Assembly: GCF_900114255.1 (NCBI RefSeq)
Contig: NZ_FOSL01000032.1
Span: forward strand, 1-33,884
Reading direction: 5' to 3'
Source: Neomesorhizobium albiziae
Lineage (GTDB): Bacteria; Pseudomonadota; Alphaproteobacteria; Rhizobiales; Rhizobiaceae
Length of the DNA: 33,884 nt
Part shown: piece after piece, positions 24,725 through 33,884 of the stretch
Position numbering within the stretch: position 1 is the first letter of the stretch
Layout of the letters: each line of letters opens with the position of its first letter
Translations under genes and position numbers: made by a program
Notes under the pieces: generated by a model
Seen by the model: only the letters and a program-made list of their open reading frames with translations
Told to the model about the DNA's origin: nothing
Databases searched by the model: none

Positions 24725-27172
24725 ATGATACGGCTAATCGGCTATTTCTTCGGCATCGGAGTGATGCTGGCGCTGCTCGTGGCGGCCGGCGCAGGCATCT
24801 ATGTCAGCGGCCTGACCAAGGACTTGCCCGATTACGAAGTGCTGGCCAAATACGAGCCGCCGGTGACGACGCGCGTCCACGCTTCCGACGGCGCGCTGAT
24901 GGGCGAGTTCGCGCGCCAGCGCCGCCTGTACCTGCCGATCCAGGCCGTGCCTGACCGCGTCAAGGCGGCGTTCCTTTCGGCCGAGGACAAGAATTTCTAC
25001 AACCACCCGGGCGTCGACATCACCGGCCTGTTCCGGGCGGTCATGACCAATTTCCAGAACATGGGCTCGGGCCGTCGCCCGGTCGGCGCCTCGACCATTA
25101 CGCAGCAGGTGGCGAAGAACTTCCTGCTCAGCTCCAACCAGACCTATGACCGCAAGATCCGCGAGATGATCCTCGCGTTCCGCATCGAGCAGGCCTATTC
25201 CAAGGATCGCATCCTCGAACTTTATGTGAATGAGATTTTCTTCGGTCTCGGCGCATATGGCGTCGCGGGCGCGGCACTCACCTATTTCGACAAGTCGGTC
25301 AACGAACTGACACTTAGCGAAGCCGCCTATTTGGCCGCGCTGCCGAAAGGCCCCTCCAACTACCATCCGTTCAAATACACCGACCGGGCGATCGAGCGCC
25401 GCAACTGGGTGATCGACCAGATGGTCGACAACGGATACGCGACGCGTGAGGAAGGCGAAAAGGCGAAGGCCGAAGGGCTTGGCGTTTCGCCGCGCCGCAA
25501 CGGCACCTACCTGTTCGCTGGCGAGTATTTCACCGAAGAGGTGCGCCGCGAGATCATCTCGCGCTACGGCGAGGACGCGCTCTACGAAGGCGGGCTCTCG
25601 GTGCGCACGACGCTCGATCCCAAGATGCAGCTGATCGCCCGCAAGGCGCTGCAGAACGGACTGATCAAGTTCGACCGTCTGCGCGGCTATCGCGGTCCCA
25701 AGGAACGTATCGACATTTCCGGTGACTGGGGCGTGGCGCTCGGCAAGGTCAAGGCCCTGAGCGACGTGCCGGAGTGGCAGCTTGCAGTGGTTCTGGACAG
25801 TTCGGATTCCGGCCTCACGGTCGGCTTGCAGCCGAAGCTCGAAGTGTCCGGCGCGCTGAAGGCCGACCGCGACCAGGCAACGGTATCGCAGGAAGACATG
25901 AGCTGGGCGATGCGCCATGTCGTCAACGGCCAACGGGTGAAGGCCAAGTCGCCGGCGGATGTGCTGAAGCCGGGCGATGTCGTCTATGTCGAGAAGAAGG
26001 AAGGCAGCCAGTACATGCTGCGGCAGCCTCCGGAGGTTTCGGGCGGTCTGGTGGCAATGGACCCCCACACGGGCCGTGTGCTGGCAATGGTTGGCGGTTT
26101 CTCCTATGCCGAATCCGAGTTCAATCGCGCCACGCAGGCCTATCGCCAGCCCGGCTCATCGTTCAAGCCGATCGTCTACGCGGCAGCCCTCGACAATGGC
26201 TATACGCCGGCTTCGGTTGTCATGGACGGGCCGATCACCATCACCGTCGGCACCACCGTCTGGTCGCCAAAGAACTATGACGGCAAGCCGGCCGGCCCGT
26301 CGACGCTGCGCACCGGCATCGAGCGCTCGCGCAACCTGATGACCGTCCGCCTTGCCAACGACATGGGCATGCCGCTGGTGGCCGAATATGCCGAGCGCTT
26401 CGGTGTTTACGACAAGCTGGCGCCTTATCTTCCGATGGCGCTGGGCGCCGGCGAAACCACCGTCATGCGCATGGTTTCGGCCTATTCCGTGATGGCCAAT
26501 GGCGGCAAGCAGATCCATCCGTCGCTGATCGACCGCATCCAGGACCGCTACGGCAAGACGGTGTTCAAGCATGACGAGCGCGCCTGCGACAACTGCAACG
26601 CAGAGAGCTGGTCGGACCAGCCGGAGCCCGAACTCGTCGACAATGCCGAGCAGGTGCTCGACCCGATGACCGCCTACCAGATCACCTCGATGATGGAAGG
26701 CGTGGTCAGCCGCGGCACCGCGGTCACCGTTTCCGAACTTGGCCGCCCCATCGCCGGCAAGACCGGCACCACCAACGACGAAAAAGACGCCTGGTTCATG
26801 GGCTACACGCCCAACCTCGTCGTCGGCCTCTACATGGGTTACGACAAGCCGCAGACGCTGGGCAAGGGCTCGACCGGCGGTGGTCTTGCCGCGCCGATCT
26901 TCAAGGAGTTCATGGGGCAGACGCTGAAGGATACGCCGATCGTCGACTTCAAGGTGCCGGAAGGCATGAAGCTGATCGCCATCAACCGCAAGACCGGCAT
27001 GCAGGCAAGCGAGGGCGAGCCGGGCGTCATCATGGAAGCCTTCAAGCCCGGCACCGGCCCGGCCGACAGCTACTGGGTCATCGGCGGCGACGAGATTGCC
27101 AGCCAGAGCCGCGAGGCGATTTCCCCACAGGCCAACAAGGCCCTCCAATCGGGCGGCGGCGGCCTCTACTGA
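24725..27172 (+). CDS. mrcA: Penicillin-binding protein 1A (bifunctional transglycosylase/transpeptidase)
   Basis: PBP1A polymerises lipid II into glycan strands and cross-links them. The 815-aa protein has a membrane anchor at about 8-30. The GT51 domain has the catalytic Glu87 in SAEDKNFYNHPG, GASTITQQVAKN (121-132) and ILELYVNEIFFG. An OB-like insert precedes the transpeptidase, which has Ser478-x-x-Lys481 in PGSSFKP and the KTGTT box at 679-683. An unusual CDNCNAE stretch with two close cysteines lies before the last third of the domain. GGAG lies five bases ahead of the ATG. It follows the amidase gene by 209 bases and ends in a clear terminator. Confidence 0.96.
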   Translation: MIRLIGYFFGIGVMLALLVAAGAGIYVSGLTKDLPDYEVLAKYEPPVTTRVHASDGALMGEFARQRRLYLPIQAVPDRVKAAFLSAEDKNFYNHPGVDITGLFRAVMTNFQNMGSGRRPVGASTITQQVAKNFLLSSNQTYDRKIREMILAFRIEQAYSKDRILELYVNEIFFGLGAYGVAGAALTYFDKSVNELTLSEAAYLAALPKGPSNYHPFKYTDRAIERRNWVIDQMVDNGYATREEGEKAKAEGLGVSPRRNGTYLFAGEYFTEEVRREIISRYGEDALYEGGLSVRTTLDPKMQLIARKALQNGLIKFDRLRGYRGPKERIDISGDWGVALGKVKALSDVPEWQLAVVLDSSDSGLTVGLQPKLEVSGALKADRDQATVSQEDMSWAMRHVVNGQRVKAKSPADVLKPGDVVYVEKKEGSQYMLRQPPEVSGGLVAMDPHTGRVLAMVGGFSYAESEFNRATQAYRQPGSSFKPIVYAAALDNGYTPASVVMDGPITITVGTTVWSPKNYDGKPAGPSTLRTGIERSRNLMTVRLANDMGMPLVAEYAERFGVYDKLAPYLPMALGAGETTVMRMVSAYSVMANGGKQIHPSLIDRIQDRYGKTVFKHDERACDNCNAESWSDQPEPELVDNAEQVLDPMTAYQITSMMEGVVSRGTAVTVSELGRPIAGKTGTTNDEKDAWFMGYTPNLVVGLYMGYDKPQTLGKGSTGGGLAAPIFKEFMGQTLKDTPIVDFKVPEGMKLIAINRKTGMQASEGEPGVIMEAFKPGTGPADSYWVIGGDEIASQSREAISPQANKALQSGGGGLY

Positions 27173-27186
27173 CGAAGCACAACGGC

Positions 27187-27222
27187 AAATGGGCGGGCGC
27201 GAGCGCGCGCCCATTTTGCTTT
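27187..27222 (+). terminator. Intrinsic terminator of mrcA
   Basis: AAATGGGCG (27187-27195) and CGCCCATTT (27208-27216) form a 9-bp stem around a GC-rich 12-nt loop that can add three inner pairs; TTTTGCTTT follows. It begins 15 bases after the mrcA stop codon. Confidence 0.85.
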
Positions 27223-27299
27223 ACACATTATGCGGGCGTCCCTATGTTCCGCGCCGATTCAACAATTCCCCATTCTCTTTCAGGAAGAAACAGCCTGCC

Positions 27300-28431
<1,132 letters not shown>

Positions 28432-28458
28432 CCGGCTCGGAACATGAATACAGCGATT

Positions 28459-28494
28459 AGCAGATAGTGGAGCCGTGAGGTTTCACTGTCTGCT
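28459..28494. terminator. 11-bp hairpin between convergent prfB and cysteine-synthase-like genes
   Basis: AGCAGATAGTG (28459-28469) and CACTGTCTGCT (28484-28494) pair over 11 positions with one T-G wobble, around a 14-nt loop. No T tract follows on either strand. Its place in the convergent gap suggests a transcription stop or mRNA 3'-end hairpin. Confidence 0.5.
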
Positions 28495-28522
28495 CCCGAT
28501 CAGGTGGGCCGGGCGCCGGCGC

Positions 28523-29632
28523 TCATGCCCAGCTCTCCTCGAATGCCAGCTCGAACGGACCGCCTGCCAGAAACGCTTCGATGGCGGGTTCGAAGGGTGA
28601 CGGGTCCAGATCGTTGGCCCGCAGCCATTCATCCGAATAATAGGTATTGGCGTAGCGCTCGCCGGAATCGCAGATCAGCGTGACAAGCGAGCCGCTTTCG
28701 CCCGCGTCGATCATGCGGGCCGCGTGGAAGCACATTGTCACGAAGTTCGTGCCGGTCGAGCCGCCGACGCGGCGTCCGAGGCGGCGCGACAGGACCCGCA
28801 TCGCGGCAATCGATACGGCATCGGGCACCCGAAGCATATGATCGATCACACCCGGCACGAAGGATGGTTCGACGCGCGGTCGGCCGATGCCTTCGATACG
28901 CGTTGGCCGCTCGCAGATGCAGGCAGGATCGTGCGTCGCGAAACCTTCGAAAAATGCCGAGTGCTCGACATCGGTGACCGAAAGACAGGTCGCGTGGCGC
29001 TTGTAGCGGATGTATCGCCCGATGGTTGCCGAGGTGCCGCCGGTGCCGGCGCTCATGATGACCCAGCTCGGCACCGCAAAACGTTCACTGCGCATCTGCT
29101 GGAAGATGGATTCGGCGATGTTGTTGTTGCCGCGCCAGTCAGTCGCGCGCTCGGCATGGGTGAACTGATCCATGAAGTAGCCGCCGTGCCTTGCTGCCAG
29201 TTCGGCGGATTCTGCGTAGATACGGTGGCCGTCATCGATGAAGTGGCAGTTGCCGCCGTAGTGGGTGATCGCCGCGATCTTCTCGGGCGAAGTCGAACGC
29301 GGCATCACCGCATAGAACGGGACGCCGATCATGCGGGCGAAATAGGCTTCCGACACGGCGGTGGAACCGGACGATGCCTCTACCACCAGAGAACCCTCGC
29401 GGATATGGCCGTTGCACAGCGCATATAGAAAGAGCGACCGCGCCAGCCGGTGCTTCAGGCTGCCGGTCGGATGGGTGGACTCGTCCTTCAGGTAGAGGTC
29501 GATGCCGGGATGCGCGGCGGTGTCGAGCTTCCATAGATGAGTGTCGGCCGAACGGTGCTGGTCGGCCTCGATGGCCGCCACCGCGCGGTTGACCCAATCG
29601 CGGGCGTCGGCCGATGTCCTGCGCGTCGGCAT
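28523..29632 (-). CDS. PLP-dependent cysteine synthase-family enzyme (Cds1-like)
   Basis: The 369-aa protein is a fold type II PLP enzyme. Lys60 in [12 protein letters not shown] should form the Schiff base, [17 protein letters not shown] is the substrate (Asn-loop) region, and [16 protein letters not shown] holds the phosphate. An Arg/His-rich [17 protein letters not shown] block and a long C-terminal extension with [17 protein letters not shown] set it apart from CysK/CysM and match the Cds1 L-cysteine desulfhydrase group, which makes H2S, pyruvate and ammonia from cysteine. The assignment to desulfhydrase rather than synthase is by likeness only. AGGAGA lies just ahead of the ATG. A 93-aa gene ends 14 bases upstream on the same strand. 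Confidence 0.85.
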   Translation of the reverse strand: MPTRRTSADARDWVNRAVAAIEADQHRSADTHLWKLDTAAHPGIDLYLKDESTHPTGSLKHRLARSLFLYALCNGHIREGSLVVEASSGSTAVSEAYFARMIGVPFYAVMPRSTSPEKIAAITHYGGNCHFIDDGHRIYAESAELAARHGGYFMDQFTHAERATDWRGNNNIAESIFQQMRSERFAVPSWVIMSAGTGGTSATIGRYIRYKRHATCLSVTDVEHSAFFEGFATHDPACICERPTRIEGIGRPRVEPSFVPGVIDHMLRVPDAVSIAAMRVLSRRLGRRVGGSTGTNFVTMCFHAARMIDAGESGSLVTLICDSGERYANTYYSDEWLRANDLDPSPFEPAIEAFLAGGPFELAFEESWA

Positions 29633-29646
29633 TTCTCCTAGGTCCT

Positions 29647-29928
29647 TCAGTCCGGCGCGTCGAATGTCACGATGGAAACTTCGCCTTCCAGCGCGCCCTG
29701 ATAGGCCGACAGATGCGGCTCGTCGTCCGGCTCACCCTGCATGTCGCCGATCTGGTCGAGTTCGGCTTCGGCATAACCTTCGGCGGCGAGCGATTCCAAA
29801 GCGCGACGCACAGCCGAATCGTCGTCCGGCGCCGTTAGGAAGATGTGCACGCCTTCCACCTTGCCGCCTTTCTTCTTCCATACGCGCCCGGTGATGATGG
29901 TGACCGGCCGTTCTTCGTTGTCGTTCAT
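29647..29928 (-). CDS. Conserved small acidic protein of unknown function, 93 aa
   Basis: The ATG at 29928 has AAGGA eight bases ahead. The product has no membrane segment or signal peptide. It reads as a small alpha/beta domain: a strand ([12 protein letters not shown]), a Lys-rich turn, another strand ([10 protein letters not shown]), a helix ([21 protein letters not shown]) and a final strand pair ([14 protein letters not shown]). The helix-rich middle resembles a ferredoxin-like or ACT-like half, but no family was recognised. It is the first gene of a two-gene unit with the Cds1-like enzyme (14-base gap), so a regulatory or accessory role to it is possible. Confidence 0.75.
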   Translation of the reverse strand: MNDNEERPVTIITGRVWKKKGGKVEGVHIFLTAPDDDSAVRRALESLAAEGYAEAELDQIGDMQGEPDDEPHLSAYQGALEGEVSIVTFDAPD

Positions 29929-30126
29929 CCTGTGATTCCTTCGGTCCCGGCGCGAAGGCGGGGTTGCGATGTCGATGACGGCACTTTTCGCATGATTGCC
30001 GCAGGGCTGTCAGTGCAAAACGTGTCTTTTTCTGTTTCGCTTTTGCGGGATAGCGCAACAAAATTGCGCGCATGCCAGTCATGCGCCACGCGCGATTGTT
30101 TTGGCGAGATTATTGAAGGTGCGGGC

Positions 30127-30155
30127 TTGACGGTTCTGGGTCTTGCGAGTAGAAG
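30127..30155 (+). promoter_or_regulatory. Sigma-70-type promoter of the str operon
   Basis: TTGACG at 30127-30132 and TAGAAG at 30150-30155 are separated by exactly 17 bases. The -35 has five of six consensus bases; the -10 is weaker, as is usual in alphaproteobacteria. Transcription would begin near 30162, about 240 bases before rpsL. Confidence 0.65.
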
Positions 30156-30263
30156 CCGCGCAGTCTGAACCGATGTGAGGTCTGGCTTTCCGGAACGTCT
30201 CGTTCTGGAGTTTGCCTCAAACAGGGTTCGTTTTACGAGCGAAACGACATTTCCGGCGTGCAC

Positions 30264-30291
30264 GAAGCGGCTTCCGCTTCCTCTGCTTTTT
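30264..30291 (+). terminator. Possible attenuator hairpin in the rpsL leader
   Basis: GAAGCGG (30264-30270) and CCGCTTC (30274-30280) form a perfect 7-bp stem with a CTT loop. CTCTGC and then TTTTT (30287-30291) follow. The delayed T tract suggests partial termination or pausing in the leader rather than a full stop. Confidence 0.45.
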
Positions 30292-30405
30292 GTTCGGGCA
30301 AGACCGCCAGTCGCGGTTCGTGGCCCGAATTTGCGTATGGAAATGGCGCTCGAAGCCGCCCGCGAAGGGTTTGAGACACGGAATTTGTAGAGACAAGAGG
30401 GTTTA

Positions 30406-30777
30406 ATGCCTACCGTCAACCAGCTGATCCGCAAGCCGCGCCAGGCGCCGGCGACGCGCAACAAGGTCCCGGCCATGCAGCAGAACCCGCAGAAGCGGGG
30501 TGTCTGCACGCGCGTTTACACGACGACGCCGAAGAAGCCGAACTCGGCCCTTCGCAAGGTCGCGAAAATCCGCCTGACCAATGGCTTCGAAGTGATCGGC
30601 TACATTCCCGGCGAAGGCCACAACCTTCAGGAGCACTCCGTGGTGATGATCCGCGGCGGCCGCGTGAAGGATCTTCCGGGTGTGCGCTATCACATCATCC
30701 GCGGCGTGCTCGACACCCAGGGTGTGAAAAACCGCAAGCAGCGCCGTTCGAAATACGGTGCCAAGCGTCCGAAGTAA
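30406..30777 (+). CDS. rpsL: 30S ribosomal protein S12
   Basis: S12 sits at the decoding centre of the 30S subunit. The 123-aa product has [11 protein letters not shown] at the start, [21 protein letters not shown] and [22 protein letters not shown]. The residues whose change gives streptomycin resistance, Lys43 and Lys88, are both wild type, so this copy predicts sensitivity at the S12 level. GAGGG lies six bases ahead of the ATG. It is the first gene of the str operon and its transcript carries a long leader. Confidence 0.98.
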   Translation: MPTVNQLIRKPRQAPATRNKVPAMQQNPQKRGVCTRVYTTTPKKPNSALRKVAKIRLTNGFEVIGYIPGEGHNLQEHSVVMIRGGRVKDLPGVRYHIIRGVLDTQGVKNRKQRRSKYGAKRPK

Positions 30778-30831
30778 GGGCTTTCCCCCGGCTTCGGCGC
30801 TTTTTTACCTGCGCCAGGCCGTCGATAATGA

Positions 30832-31314
<483 letters not shown>

Positions 31315-31342
31315 GCGCGAACGAGACTGAGAGGCACCTCCC

Positions 31343-33433
<2,091 letters not shown>

Positions 33434-33500
33434 TTCCAAGGGATTGCAGCGTTTTATTAAATCAACGCCCTTATCGGGCTAGCAGGAATGGAGACCTCAC

Positions 33501-33884
33501 ATGGCCAAAGGTAAATTCGAGCGTAATAAGCCTCATGTGAACATTGGCACGATTGGTCACGTTGACCATGGCAAGACGTCGCTGACGGCGGCGATCACCA
33601 AGTATTTTGGCGAGTACAAGCCTTACGACCAGATCGATGCGGCACCTGAGGAGAAGGCGCGCGGCATCACGATCTCGACGGCGCATGTCGAGTACGAGAC
33701 GCCGGCCCGTCACTATGCCCATGTCGACTGCCCCGGCCACGCCGACTATGTGAAGAACATGATCACCGGCGCTGCGCAGATGGACGGCGCGATCCTGGTT
33801 GTTTCGGCAGCCGACGGCCCGATGCCGCAGACCCGCGAGCACATTCTTCTGGCCCGCCAGGTCGGCGTTCCGGCGATCGTGGTG
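33501..33884 (+). CDS. tuf: Translation elongation factor Tu, N-terminal 128 codons (cut by window edge)
   Basis: EF-Tu delivers aminoacyl-tRNA to the ribosome. The part in view begins [20 protein letters not shown] and has the P-loop GHVDHGKT (19-26), the switch I end ARGITIST and DCPGH (76-80); the NKxD motif would follow just beyond the edge. GGAGA lies six bases ahead of the ATG, 67 bases after fusA. Rhizobia usually carry two near-identical tuf genes kept alike by gene conversion; this would be the str-operon copy. Confidence 0.97.
   Translation, partial: MAKGKFERNKPHVNIGTIGHVDHGKTSLTAAITKYFGEYKPYDQIDAAPEEKARGITISTAHVEYETPARHYAHVDCPGHADYVKNMITGAAQMDGAILVVSAADGPMPQTREHILLARQVGVPAIVV

Larger units (their letters stand above)
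29929..30405. other. Divergent control region of the str operon
   Basis: About 477 bases without a gene separate the 93-aa gene (minus) from rpsL (plus). The right half contains the rpsL promoter and a leader of roughly 240 bases, described separately. No -35/-10 pair was recognised for the minus gene. Confidence 0.5.

Overview
The window looks like chromosomal DNA of a Rhizobiales alphaproteobacterium, most likely Mesorhizobium or a close Phyllobacteriaceae relative. The evidence is high GC, an NDUFA12-type complex I accessory protein, an aroQ-accB-accC block, an RNase E with a large insertion in its S1 domain, a CTAG-ended palindromic repeat and a RIME-like repeat. The genus is inferred from gene content and style, not from a database match.

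Positions 1-2100 are the only accessory-looking part. They hold the 5' end of an IS5-type transposase running off the left edge, a 76-bp palindromic element, a 48-aa membrane protein, a YeaQ/GlsB-family gene broken by a one-base frameshift, and an AT-richer orphan gene for a protein with two membrane segments. Positions 2100-6200 hold small envelope and signalling genes: a transglutaminase-like cysteine proteinase whose ribosome binding site and start codon lie in an inverted repeat, a tandem PilZ protein, a PAS_5 protein, a rhomboid protease and a two-CBS protein.

Positions 6500-12060 are mostly plus strand: gatB with a GNAT gene, a second GNAT gene, the NDUFA12 homologue, a DUF2155 protein and an NTF2-like protein. 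Two minus-strand membrane genes (an isoprenylcysteine-methyltransferase-like protein and an unknown) are interspersed. Positions 12065-17430 form a minus-strand block read M48 protease, DsbA-like oxidoreductase, aroQ, accB, accC, aat; it joins periplasmic protein quality control, aromatic biosynthesis, fatty acid synthesis and N-end-rule tagging. Divergent from it are a class I/II aminotransferase and glsA, closed by a strong bidirectional terminator shared with rne.

Positions 19700-28430 are rne (minus), then a plus-strand envelope set: an AMIN/Amidase_3 murein amidase and penicillin-binding protein 1A, followed by prfB with the classical +1 programmed frameshift. A convergent PLP enzyme of the cysteine synthase/Cds1 type and a 93-aa partner follow. 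From 30100 to the right edge lies the str operon: promoter, long leader with a possible attenuator, rpsL, rpsG, fusA and the start of tuf.

No CRISPR array, tRNA, rRNA, prophage or recognisable defence system was seen. The window is mainly housekeeping. The points most worth following up are RNA-level control elements (the start-occluding hairpin at 2711-2749, the prfB frameshift site, the str leader hairpin) and the broken or orphan genes at the left end.
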